Below are positions 1-8,235 of a stretch of 64,000 nt of DNA, one piece after another. Positions within the stretch are counted from its first letter, which is position 1, and each line of letters opens with the position of its first letter. The stretch covers positions 1 through 64,000 of the forward strand of contig NZ_JBGORW010000010.1 in NCBI RefSeq assembly GCF_041538065.1, in the 5' to 3' direction. The position numbers and the translations under genes are program-made. A model generated the notes under the pieces. It worked only from the letters and a program-made list of their open reading frames with translations. It ran no database searches and was not told where the DNA came from. Source of the DNA: Leptotrichia hongkongensis (GTDB lineage Bacteria; Fusobacteriota; Fusobacteriia; Fusobacteriales; Leptotrichiaceae).

Positions 1-2
1 AT

Positions 3-62
3 GAAAGGTTTCTCCTTAATGTGGTTTGGTAGATTTACATTATATCAGAAACCTTTCTTTTT
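3..62 (+). terminator. Probable intrinsic terminator of an upstream plus-strand gene
   Basis: GAAAGGTTTCT (3-13) and AGAAACCTTTC (47-57) form a perfect 11-bp stem followed by a T-run. The loop of about 33 nt is long for a terminator, so another structured RNA end is possible. The gene it would serve lies outside the window. Confidence 0.5.
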
Positions 63-182
63 TGTATATGCTTGTCACATATGTATTATCTCACAACATT
101 ATAAAAAATAAAAATAGAATGAGATTTTTTATAACTATTCTTAATATTTTATATTCAAATAAATAATTATTTGCAATCCAGC

Positions 183-222
183 AAAAAGAAAAATAAAACT
201 GCCTCAATATTCTGAAGCAGTT
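183..222 (-). terminator. Intrinsic terminator of the amino-acid uptake operon
   Basis: Read on the minus strand, AACTGCTTCA and TGAGGCAGTT pair over 10 bp with one G-U and a 6-nt loop, followed by a T-rich tract. It lies just downstream of the binding-protein stop codon and closes the operon that begins at 5575. Confidence 0.8.
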
Positions 223-257
223 CACTTTTTTATTTTCATAAATTATGATTTATCTGT

Positions 258-1106
258 CTATTTATTTTCGATAATCACTGTTTTTGGATCAACTTTATTT
301 CCGTAAACAGGCTCAAGAGTTGCTTTATATGCTTTTTCAAAGAACCCTTCCTTAGTAAGAGCATCTATTTCAGTATTTAGCCAATCTAACAATTCCTTGT
401 TCCCTTTTCTTACAGCTGGAGCAATGTAGTCCTGGTCCCCTAGCTGTTTAATATCCACAACAAATCCTGGATTTTCTGTTGCCCATGCAAATACTAGAGT
501 ATTATCGTGTGCAAGTGCAGCTCCCCTTTTATCTAATAATGCGTTAAATGTTTCTGTGTTTTGGTCATATTTTAGTAATTCTATATCTGGATGATTTTTA
601 GTAAAGTAGATTTCTGCTGTTGTTCCTTTGTTAACTATCAATTTTTTACCTTTCAGCTCCTTCACATCTTTTATTGGAGCACCTTCTGGTGAAACAATCC
701 CTAGTGATACCTTCATATAAGGCTTTGCAAAATCAACTTTTTGTTTTCTTTCGTCTGTTACTGTAAAGTTCGCTAGAATAATGTCAACTTTATTTGATAA
801 TAAATATTCCACTCTGTTTGCAGCTTCTAATGTGATAAATTCTATTTTATTTTCGTCACCTAATAAATCTTTTGCAAGTCTTTTTGCCAAATAAATATCA
901 TAACCTTGATTTTTCCCATTTTCATCAACAAATCCAAATGGCGGCTTATCTCCAAATACTCCTATTCTTATTTTTCCTACTTTTTTTATTGCCTCAATTG
1001 ATCCTGGTTCAGCACTTCCCTTTCCACCTTTTCCACAGCTTATTGCAAATACTCCTAAAACTAAGATTGCAATAATTTTTACAAACCTTTCAAAATTCTT
1101 TTTCAT
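258..1106 (-). CDS. Amino-acid ABC transporter substrate-binding lipoprotein (family 3)
   Basis: This is the periplasmic receptor of a polar amino-acid importer. The N-terminus is a lipoprotein signal ending in a lipobox (FAISCGKGG), so the mature protein is anchored at Cys24. The body has the family 3 pattern: KIRIGVFGDKPPFGFVDENG near the start, GYDIYLAKRLAKDL, and the NFTVTDERKQKVDFAKPY segment typical of glutamine/cystine receptors. I chose the ATG at 1106 because GGAGG sits just upstream; a longer reading starts at a TTG that overlaps that ribosome binding site. It is the last gene of the operon that also encodes two permeases and an ATPase. The ligand cannot be told from sequence. Confidence 0.9.
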   Translation of the reverse strand: MKKNFERFVKIIAILVLGVFAISCGKGGKGSAEPGSIEAIKKVGKIRIGVFGDKPPFGFVDENGKNQGYDIYLAKRLAKDLLGDENKIEFITLEAANRVEYLLSNKVDIILANFTVTDERKQKVDFAKPYMKVSLGIVSPEGAPIKDVKELKGKKLIVNKGTTAEIYFTKNHPDIELLKYDQNTETFNALLDKRGAALAHDNTLVFAWATENPGFVVDIKQLGDQDYIAPAVRKGNKELLDWLNTEIDALTKEGFFEKAYKATLEPVYGNKVDPKTVIIENK

Positions 1107-1143
1107 AATTACCTCCAAGTTTATTTAATATTTTTGTTATTTC

Positions 1144-2091
1144 TTATCCTAATTTTTCCAATTCATCTTTTAAATATTTTGCTAGTTCCAACATAGCATA
1201 TTTCCCAGCTATTTTTTCAGCATCGGCATTGTAGTTGGTATTTGTATTTATGTCATAAACAAAAACTTCGTTGTTTTCATTTATGATAAACTCTATTGCC
1301 GCCACATCTATGTGGTTTTCTTTCAAAAATTTTTCATATTTTTCAATTTGATTTTCTGGCAATCTTTCGATAATTCTAAATTTTGTTTTTTCTGCCGCTT
1401 CTTCTCCTACAGGACAGAATTTATCATTTATCTGGCACGAATCTGCTGGACATAGTTCAAATCCATCGCTTGAGTCAACTTTTACGGCATAAAGATATTT
1501 TCCACCTATAAATTCAGCTCTTATGATATGCCCATCCACAGGCTTCACATATTCCTGAATCAAGCTTATTCCATCGACAGAATCTTCAAAATCATTTCCA
1601 TTTACATAATTGTCAAGCTCTTCATAACTTCTTATAAGCCTTACTCCAAGCCCTTTTCCAGCTCTGTTGTGCTTTATGATAAAAGGATATGTGCCAAGTT
1701 CCTTTGCGGCATTTAAGATTTGCCCTTTTCCCACAGCTCCCAATGTTTTTGGAGTATTTATCCCTGCCTTTTGGAGTAAAATATATTGTTTCAGCTTGCT
1801 CACTTCAAGATTTATTGCAGATGTCCCATTAATTACACGGACTGCTTCTGTTCCTTTGTTTTCCAGCCATGTTAAGACTTGCTCCGTTAATTCTGGCGCA
1901 TATCTATGCCCTCTTGTATGTGAAGAAGCACTCATTCTGTTATAATACACGCCTTTTTCAGGATCTTTTCCTATATTTAATATTCCTTCTGACAAATCTA
2001 GTTCTTCATAAGGAACTGACAATTCATCCAGCCTTGCAGTAAGATGTCTTGTCCAATCCATATTTTCATGAATTATATATACTTTTGACAT
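1144..2091 (-). CDS. RimK-like ATP-grasp ligase
   Basis: This 315-residue protein has an ATP-grasp fold of the RimK/glutamate-ligase type. Visible elements are the central-domain lysine region (YPFIIKHNRAGKGLGVRL, about 140-157), the IQEYVKP hinge (about 184) and the C-terminal metal-binding segment ending in VFVYDINTNTNYN (about 285-297). ATP-grasp ligases activate a carboxylate as an acyl phosphate and join it to an amine. The gene sits inside an amino-acid uptake operon, between the symporter and the binding protein with gaps of about 30 nt, so an amino-acid or peptide ligation role is a fair inference. The substrate is unknown and I give no gene symbol. Confidence 0.75.
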   Translation of the reverse strand: MSKVYIIHENMDWTRHLTARLDELSVPYEELDLSEGILNIGKDPEKGVYYNRMSASSHTRGHRYAPELTEQVLTWLENKGTEAVRVINGTSAINLEVSKLKQYILLQKAGINTPKTLGAVGKGQILNAAKELGTYPFIIKHNRAGKGLGVRLIRSYEELDNYVNGNDFEDSVDGISLIQEYVKPVDGHIIRAEFIGGKYLYAVKVDSSDGFELCPADSCQINDKFCPVGEEAAEKTKFRIIERLPENQIEKYEKFLKENHIDVAAIEFIINENNEVFVYDINTNTNYNADAEKIAGKYAMLELAKYLKDELEKLG

Positions 2092-2123
2092 ATTTTCATC
2101 CTTTCTATTTTTATTTTTAAAGT

Positions 2124-3389
2124 TTATTCAGCTACAGCTGCATTTTCTCGAAGTCCAGCATATACTTCCTCTGTTTCCACAACTTCGTATTCTGCAGTTT
2201 TTTCAATAATTGCAGGAACAAGCGTGTTTCCAACTACATTTACCGCTGTACGTCCAGCATTTGCCAAAAAGTCAACTGATACAATTAGGGCAATACCTTC
2301 TGCAGGTAAATTAAGCTGCGTCGCAGTTGCAAGCAGTACAACCAATGCTCCAGATGGAACTGCTGCAATTCCTTTTGTAATTATTGTCAAAAATAATATT
2401 AACGGTATTAATTGACCCCATGTAAGCGGAGTTGAGTACAAGTTTGTTATAAATGTTACTGATAAACTTATATAAATGCAGGCTCCAATAAGATTGAATG
2501 AATATCCAAGCGGTGTAGCAAAAGCTGAAACTGATTCAGATATTCCATTTTCTTCACTACGTTCAAGAAGTGTAGGTAAAACTACTGCAGAACCTCCTGT
2601 TGTAAAAGCTATTAGTACCAAATCCTTAATATTTGATAATAATTTTAAATAAGGAACTTTGAATATGTATGCAATAATCGGAAATACAACTAATAGAGCT
2701 GCCAAGTATCCAACATAAAGAAGCAGTACAAACTGTCCTAGCAAGTACAAATCTCCAAGTCCAGTTTTCGCCACATTGCTTGCAATCAGCCCAAACACTC
2801 CCACAGGTGCAAATGCAATGGCATAATCTACAATCTTATACATAGCCTTTATCCAAGATTCAAAGAATGTTATAACAGGTTTATTGTCATCTCCAACAGC
2901 AATTAAGGCAATTCCCAAAAATACCGCAAAAAATATAACCGGTAGAAGATTTCCATCTGCAAATGCTGTAAATACATTTTTAGGTACAATTGATGTTAAG
3001 AAATCGCTCAAATTAATGTTAGAAGCAACATCTTTAATAGCTTCTGTGGAAATGCTTCCAGCTTTTATATTTGCACCAATTCCTGTTACTTTCCCTAAAA
3101 TAAGGCTAAGCGTGATTACTAACGTTGTAATTGAGAAAAAGTGTAAAAATGTCTTAAATGCAAGATTTCCAAACTTTTTAGTATTTTTCATTGTAACTAT
3201 TGATAAAACAACCAGCGGGAATACAAGTGGCACAATAACCATCTGAACTAAACTTGTAAACAGCACTCCCAGTATTTTTAACTCTTTAGCAAATGACGGA
3301 AATAACTGTCCGATCAAAATCCCTAATAGCGCACCAATCAATATCTGTGCCAATAAATTCAATTTTCTAAATCCTAATAATTTTTTCAT
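2124..3389 (-). CDS. Dicarboxylate/amino-acid:cation symporter (DAACS family)
   Basis: A 421-residue membrane protein of the GltP/SstT type that moves acidic or small neutral amino acids with Na+ or H+. It shows the family's GIxxGxxxP start (LIGALLGILIGQLFPSF), a re-entrant-loop region with TTGGSAVVLPTLLE (about 266-279) and a C-terminal transport helix ending SVDFLANAGRTAVNVVGNTL, where the Asp/Asn/Arg pattern binds substrate. About eight hydrophobic segments are visible. It lies in the same operon as an ABC amino-acid importer, giving the cell a primary and a secondary uptake route in one transcript. The exact substrate is not resolved. Confidence 0.9.
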   Translation of the reverse strand: MKKLLGFRKLNLLAQILIGALLGILIGQLFPSFAKELKILGVLFTSLVQMVIVPLVFPLVVLSIVTMKNTKKFGNLAFKTFLHFFSITTLVITLSLILGKVTGIGANIKAGSISTEAIKDVASNINLSDFLTSIVPKNVFTAFADGNLLPVIFFAVFLGIALIAVGDDNKPVITFFESWIKAMYKIVDYAIAFAPVGVFGLIASNVAKTGLGDLYLLGQFVLLLYVGYLAALLVVFPIIAYIFKVPYLKLLSNIKDLVLIAFTTGGSAVVLPTLLERSEENGISESVSAFATPLGYSFNLIGACIYISLSVTFITNLYSTPLTWGQLIPLILFLTIITKGIAAVPSGALVVLLATATQLNLPAEGIALIVSVDFLANAGRTAVNVVGNTLVPAIIEKTAEYEVVETEEVYAGLRENAAVAE

Positions 3390-3447
3390 ACTTTCATTCT
3401 CCCTTCAACAATTAGCATTCACTAAATTGTTTTACTAAATTTTTTAT

Positions 3448-4230
3448 TTATATCAACAAAGCTGATTCCACCTTATCTTTCTTTTCAAAATTAAATATAT
3501 TTAAGAATTTCTTAGCTCTTTCAGTTTTTGGATTTCTAAAAAATTCCAGCGGATAATTTGTTTCAACGATTTCTCCAGAATCCATAAATACTATCCTATC
3601 TGCAACTGCTTTAGCAAATTTCATTTCATGAGTAACGATTATCATTGTCATTCCTTCCTTTGCCAGTTCCAGCATTACATCCAGCACTTCCCTTACCATT
3701 TCAGGATCAAGTGCCGCTGTAACCTCATCAAACAGCATTATTTCTGGATTCATACATAGTGATCTTATAATTGCTATTCTTTGTTTTTGTCCTCCTGACA
3801 GTTCTCTTGGATATGAGTTCTTTTTATCCAGAAGTCCTACTCTTTCCAACAATTTTTCTGCTTGTTCTGTAACTTCCTTTTTATCCCTTTTCTGTACTTT
3901 AAGCGGTCCTAACAGAAGATTTTGCATAACTGTCATATGGTCAAATAATTCGTAACTTTGAAACACCATTCCTATTCTCTGGCGTATTAAATGCCATTTT
4001 GTCTTGTCTTTATTAATAACATTTCCTTGTAATTTTATTTCTCCAGACTGAATTTCTTCAAGTCCGTTTACACATCTTAAAAGTGTACTTTTCCCACATC
4101 CAGAAGGTCCTAATATTACTACAACCTCGCTTTTATTTACTGAAAGTGAAACTCCTTTTAGTGCGGGTATGCCTTTTTTGTATTCTTTTTTTATATCAGA
4201 AAGTTCCAATAAAACTTCCGAATCTGCCAT
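3448..4230 (-). CDS. Polar amino-acid ABC transporter ATP-binding protein
   Basis: GlnQ/HisP-type ATPase of 260 residues. Walker A is GPSGCGKSTLL (about 41-51), the Q-loop follows in VFQSYELFDHMTV, the signature is LSGGQKQRIAI, and Walker B is IMLFDEVTAALDPE. Note DEV where most family members read DEP. It powers the two permeases encoded just upstream and serves the lipoprotein receptor at the operon end. A GGAGG box lies a few bases before the ATG. Family assignment is secure; substrate is not. Confidence 0.92.
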   Translation of the reverse strand: MADSEVLLELSDIKKEYKKGIPALKGVSLSVNKSEVVVILGPSGCGKSTLLRCVNGLEEIQSGEIKLQGNVINKDKTKWHLIRQRIGMVFQSYELFDHMTVMQNLLLGPLKVQKRDKKEVTEQAEKLLERVGLLDKKNSYPRELSGGQKQRIAIIRSLCMNPEIMLFDEVTAALDPEMVREVLDVMLELAKEGMTMIIVTHEMKFAKAVADRIVFMDSGEIVETNYPLEFFRNPKTERAKKFLNIFNFEKKDKVESALLI

Positions 4231-4257
4231 TTTGCTTACCTCCGTTTCCTTTATTTT

Positions 4258-4935
4258 TTAAACAGCCCATTTTTTCTCCATTTTTTTTGATAATAATGTA
4301 ATCGGATAACAAATTATGAAATATAGAAAAAATATGAACAGATACACCCAGAATGGTGCCATCGGATTTTTCCTGCTTGAAAACTCTATAATTTGCCGTC
4401 CTATTTTTAGAACTTCTGCAACTTCTATAAAAATCGCAAGTGAAGTTGTCTTAATCATTCTTGTTATAAGGTTTACCGCCGCAGGTGCAATTCTTCTTAC
4501 TGCCTGCGGAAGCAGCACATATCTATAAACCTGAATTGTATCAAGCCCCAAAGCCTTTGCACTTTCTCCTTGAATTTTTGGAAGAGAAATAATAGCTCCT
4601 CTCACAATATCCATCATTTCAGCCGTTCCCCATATCACAAATACTATTATTGTCGTAGTTTCTGAATCAATATGCAAATCAAAGCCTTTTGCAACTCCAA
4701 AATAAATTATGAACAGCCACACAAGCAAGGGAATGATTCTCATACTTTCCAGATAAAACTTCAATATTCCATAAATAATTTTATTTTTTGAAGTCATAAC
4801 TATTCCTAGAATTAATCCAAGCAATATTGAAAATACTATGGAAACAAGAGCAATTTGTCCTGTTACAACAAGTCCACCCATAAGCCTTTGCAAATTGACT
4901 CCTTTAAAAATAACATCAATTCCCGACAGTTGCAT
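4258..4935 (-). CDS. Amino-acid ABC transporter permease
   Basis: HisM/GlnP-type permease of 225 residues with about five membrane segments. It carries the EAA loop (GESAKALGLDTIQVYRYVLL, about 122-141), which docks to the ATPase. It overlaps the preceding permease gene by 20 nt and has its own AAAGGAG ribosome binding site, so the two are probably translationally coupled and form a heterodimeric channel. The C-terminus is short and basic (LLSKKMEKKWAV). Confidence 0.9.
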   Translation of the reverse strand: MQLSGIDVIFKGVNLQRLMGGLVVTGQIALVSIVFSILLGLILGIVMTSKNKIIYGILKFYLESMRIIPLLVWLFIIYFGVAKGFDLHIDSETTTIIVFVIWGTAEMMDIVRGAIISLPKIQGESAKALGLDTIQVYRYVLLPQAVRRIAPAAVNLITRMIKTTSLAIFIEVAEVLKIGRQIIEFSSRKNPMAPFWVYLFIFFLYFIICYPITLLSKKMEKKWAV

Positions 4936-5575
4936 ATCTTATTCTCCTTTCAATTACTGTTAAAATAAACGAAACTGGTAAAATAATAATCAAATATGCT
5001 GCAACAAGCATAAACAGACTTTCATTCGTTTTATAATAAAGCCCTATCAAATCCCGTGTCAGATACATCAGTTCCATTAAAGCCAAAATCCCTATTACTG
5101 AAGTTTCTTTCAAAAGAAATATTATATTTGCCGCTATCGCTGGAAATGAAACCGTAAATGCCTGTGGCAGTATCACGTTAGTTATAAGCTGTGATTCTGT
5201 AAGTCCAATACTTAACCCAGATTCCCTCTGCCCTTTCGTAACCGACTCCAATCCGCTCCGAAATGCCTCACACATGTAACTTCCACCAAGGAAAGATAAT
5301 CCAATTACCGCACAAATATGCGAATTAAACGTAATTCCAATTTTTGGAAGCCCAAAATACAGAAAGAATAACTGTATTACAAGTGGCGTATTTCTCGAAA
5401 GTTCAATATAAATTCCCACAATCTGCCTAACAGCTGGAACTCTATAATAAAGCACCAATGCACAAACTATTCCAATCAATATTGAAAATACAATTCCAAA
5501 AATTCCTATAATCACAGTCAATTTCATTGCTTCTAAATATTTAGGAATATTTTCTATTATAAAATTAAAGTCCAT
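4916..5575 (-). CDS. Amino-acid ABC transporter permease, first gene of operon
   Basis: HisQ/GlnP-type permease of 219 residues. It has the typical N-terminal helix, the EAA loop (GQRESGLSIGLTESQLITNV) and about five membrane spans. It is the first gene after a strong promoter at 5647-5675. Its 3' end overlaps the second permease, and the ATPase follows, an order usual for polar amino-acid importers except for the added symporter and ATP-grasp genes. Confidence 0.9.
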   Translation of the reverse strand: MDFNFIIENIPKYLEAMKLTVIIGIFGIVFSILIGIVCALVLYYRVPAVRQIVGIYIELSRNTPLVIQLFFLYFGLPKIGITFNSHICAVIGLSFLGGSYMCEAFRSGLESVTKGQRESGLSIGLTESQLITNVILPQAFTVSFPAIAANIIFLLKETSVIGILALMELMYLTRDLIGLYYKTNESLFMLVAAYLIIILPVSFILTVIERRIRYATVGN

Positions 5576-5646
5576 TTTTGTATTTCCTTTCTAAGAATGT
5601 TATTATATATTCTATTTTTTTACCCCTTATATTTGTATGTAAAAAC

Positions 5647-5675
5647 ATTATACTATAAAAAATTTTATTTGTAAA
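5647..5675 (-). promoter_or_regulatory. Sigma-70 promoter of amino-acid uptake operon
   Basis: On the minus strand TTTACA (5670-5675) and a consensus TATAAT (5647-5652) are separated by exactly 17 nt. The distance to the first permease ATG is about 70 nt. This is one of the best promoter matches in the window. Confidence 0.75.
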
Positions 5676-5710
5676 GAATTATTTTTGTATATACACAAAA
5701 AATATTTTAT

Positions 5711-5817
5711 ACTATACTCAAACCTATTTTAAATTAAACTGCTAAAATTATATAAATTTATGGTTTGAGTAAAATAGTCATAGCTTTTGAGTTTGGTTTT
5801 AAATAAGTTTTACTATA
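5711..5817 (+). repeat. Dispersed ~105-bp palindromic intergenic repeat, copy 1
   Basis: Begins with TATACTCAAACC and ends with GTTTTACTATA. An internal perfect inverted repeat TACTCAAACC / GGTTTGAGTA spans the first half. The two ends of the element are imperfect inverted copies of each other. Copies at 53039-53142 (inverted) and 62134-62238 share most positions, including the internal TGAGTAAAATAGTCATA core. The rest of the 5576-5903 gap holds the operon promoter and the priA terminator. Confidence 0.8.
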
Positions 5818-5835
5818 ATACTAAATTATAACTAC

Positions 5836-5873
5836 AACAAAAAAAGAAGCAAAATCCTAAAATTCCACTTCTT
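5836..5873 (-). terminator. Probable terminator downstream of priA
   Basis: On the minus strand AAGAAG (5868-5873) and CTTCTT (5844-5849) close a hairpin with further AT pairing inside, followed by a run of T. It is the only terminator-like structure after the long scpB-to-priA gene series. Confidence 0.55.
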
Positions 5874-5903
5874 AAGTATATTAAATATTTTTAAAAACAA
5901 AAA

Positions 5904-8186
5904 TTACATCATATTTACAGGATCTACATCAATTGTAACCCTAACTTTCTTTTCCCTTTCCCGAAATTTACCTACACATTTTTTTATAATTTTTTTTATT
6001 TTCAAGATATTTTCTCTTTCAAATTTAAAAAATATCTGATATCGGTATCTTCCATTTATTTTGTAAATTGGAGATTTGAAAGCATCTGAGATAAAATCAT
6101 TTTGAGTTAAATTCATAGTTGCATTTACATTTCTTATAATCTCTTCACGCAAAATTTTGGCTTTTTCCATTACCAAATTTTCTTCCGTTGCTGAAATTAC
6201 CAAAATTACGATTCGTCCAAAAGGCGGATAATTTAACATTTTTCGCATAATCATCTCGTTTTTGTAATATCCCTCATAATCACTTTCAATTGTTTTTTTT
6301 ATTACATCATTTTCGCCATTAAAAGTCTGAATAATCACTTCCCCATCCTTTTCTCCACGCCCTGCACGCCCTGAAGCCTGTGTCAGTAACTGAAAAGTCT
6401 TTTCTGAAGCCCGAAAGTCTGGAAAATTTAGGATTATATCAGCATTAATTACTCCGACTAATGTTACGTTTGAAAAATGCAGTCCCTTTGCGATAATCTG
6501 TGTTCCAAGCATTATGTCGTATTTGTGATTTTTAAAGTCGTTGTAGGCTTTTTCATAATTTTGCTTAGTTTTTATACTTTCCGAATCTACTCTTACAATT
6601 CTTGCAGATGGAAATGCCGTCGCTAATTCCTCTTCAATTTTTTCCGTCCCAGCCCCAATTTGTCTCATTTTATGTCCGCCACATTCATCACATGTGTTGT
6701 CAAAACGTTTTTCATATCCACAGTAATGGCACTTGAGGCGATTATCATATTTATAATAGTTTAAAGAAATACTGCAATTCGGACAAGTCGGAATATTTCC
6801 ACATTCCTTGCATTTCAGCAAGTTTGAAAATGCTTTTCTATTCAAAATCAAGATAACCTGCTCATTTTTTTGCAATGTCTGAGAAATCCTATCTAGCAGT
6901 TCTTCTGAAAAATTTTCTGTCGTTTCATTCAAATCCACAATTTTAAATTTTGGAAGTTTAGCATTCTTATACCGTTTTGTCAGCTCAATTAATTCAATAT
7001 CGCCCTGCTGTGCCTGATAATAAGTTTCAAAAGATGGAGTTGCCGAACCTAAAATCACTTTTATCTTTTCACTTTTTACAATTTCAGCTTCTTCCAAATT
7101 ATCATTTTTCTCTAATTCACTATTTTTTTCAAGTTTTTCATATTTTTTTAAATTCTCATTTTGCAAAAATGCCCTTTTTATCGCCACATTTTTTACGTGA
7201 TACCGTGGATTATTCTCCTGTTTATACGTATTTTCATGCTCCTCATCCACAATAATATATTTCAAGTTCTGAACAGGTGCAAAAACCGCCGACCTTGCTC
7301 CAATCACAATTTTTTTTTCGCCATTTCGTATGAAAGTCCACTCTTCCCGCTTTTCCTTGTCTGTAAGTTTACTATGAAGAATAGCCACTTCATTGTGAAA
7401 TTCCTCCTCAAGCCTTTGTATCATCTGAACTGTAAGTGAAATTTCAGGTACCAAAAAAATACTGCCAAACCCTTGTTTCAAGGCTTCCTTTATCAAATTA
7501 ATATAAATTTCCGTCTTCCCCGAGCCAGTTATCCCCTTTAACAGAAAAATCTGATTTTCACTATTTTTTATCGTATCCACAGCCTTTTGCTGCTCGTCAT
7601 TCAAAATAATTTCCTTTTCTACAATTTCACTTTTTCCCTTTTCTCTTTTTGAAATTTTAGAATTTAAAATAACTTTCTTTTCAATGGAAATAACCTTTTC
7701 ATTTACAGCTCTTTCCACAATTTCGCTAGAAAAATTCTTTTTCAAAGTTGCAACGGTAACTTCATGACGTTTTTTCATATATTCATTAAATTTTTTTATT
7801 TCCTCAATTTTTTCCACTTCCAAAGTTTCATTATTTTCAGAAAATTCCTTTTGGAAAATGGCTTTTTTGGAATAATTTAACTTCAATGCTCCTGGATAAA
7901 CTGCCTTTATTACGCTATAATAATCACTTATATAATAATTTTTTATCCACCTTATAAGCTGCATAATATCGGATGGAATGGATAAAACTGGGGCAGCATC
8001 CTTAATTTTTTTCACTTTTGAAATATCAAACTGAATCTGATTTTCATTAACAATTGCTACAATAAGCCCCATTTTATCCTTATTTATAAAATTGACAATG
8101 CACCATTGTCCAATTTCATACTTTTCTTCCGATTTATACGTATATATTCCCTGATTATTTTCCACATAAATTTCATAATAATACAT
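5904..8186 (-). CDS. priA: Primosomal protein N', replication restart helicase
   Basis: PriA reloads the replisome at stalled forks. This 760-residue protein has an N-terminal DNA-binding domain, Walker A (GITGSGKTEIY, about 219-229), the helicase box DEEH (about 316), and the zinc-binding cysteine pairs of PriA (CKECGNIPTCPNC and CHYCGY...CDECGG, about 460-500). The C-terminal helicase half includes GTQIIAKGLHF and QASGRAGRGEKDGEV. A charged Glu/Lys-rich insertion at about 345-375 (KKYEKLEKNSELEKNDNLEE) looks lineage-specific. It is the last gene of the minus-strand block. Confidence 0.95.
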   Translation of the reverse strand: MYYYEIYVENNQGIYTYKSEEKYEIGQWCIVNFINKDKMGLIVAIVNENQIQFDISKVKKIKDAAPVLSIPSDIMQLIRWIKNYYISDYYSVIKAVYPGALKLNYSKKAIFQKEFSENNETLEVEKIEEIKKFNEYMKKRHEVTVATLKKNFSSEIVERAVNEKVISIEKKVILNSKISKREKGKSEIVEKEIILNDEQQKAVDTIKNSENQIFLLKGITGSGKTEIYINLIKEALKQGFGSIFLVPEISLTVQMIQRLEEEFHNEVAILHSKLTDKEKREEWTFIRNGEKKIVIGARSAVFAPVQNLKYIIVDEEHENTYKQENNPRYHVKNVAIKRAFLQNENLKKYEKLEKNSELEKNDNLEEAEIVKSEKIKVILGSATPSFETYYQAQQGDIELIELTKRYKNAKLPKFKIVDLNETTENFSEELLDRISQTLQKNEQVILILNRKAFSNLLKCKECGNIPTCPNCSISLNYYKYDNRLKCHYCGYEKRFDNTCDECGGHKMRQIGAGTEKIEEELATAFPSARIVRVDSESIKTKQNYEKAYNDFKNHKYDIMLGTQIIAKGLHFSNVTLVGVINADIILNFPDFRASEKTFQLLTQASGRAGRGEKDGEVIIQTFNGENDVIKKTIESDYEGYYKNEMIMRKMLNYPPFGRIVILVISATEENLVMEKAKILREEIIRNVNATMNLTQNDFISDAFKSPIYKINGRYRYQIFFKFERENILKIKKIIKKCVGKFREREKKVRVTIDVDPVNMM

Positions 8187-8235
8187 TTTTACCCCTTAAC
8201 ATTTCTTCCTCAATTAATTTTTATAAAAGATATCT

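Noticed and set aside
5711..5817. CRISPR-like repeat
   Set aside because: The repeat is dispersed in single copies with no regular spacers and no cas genes.
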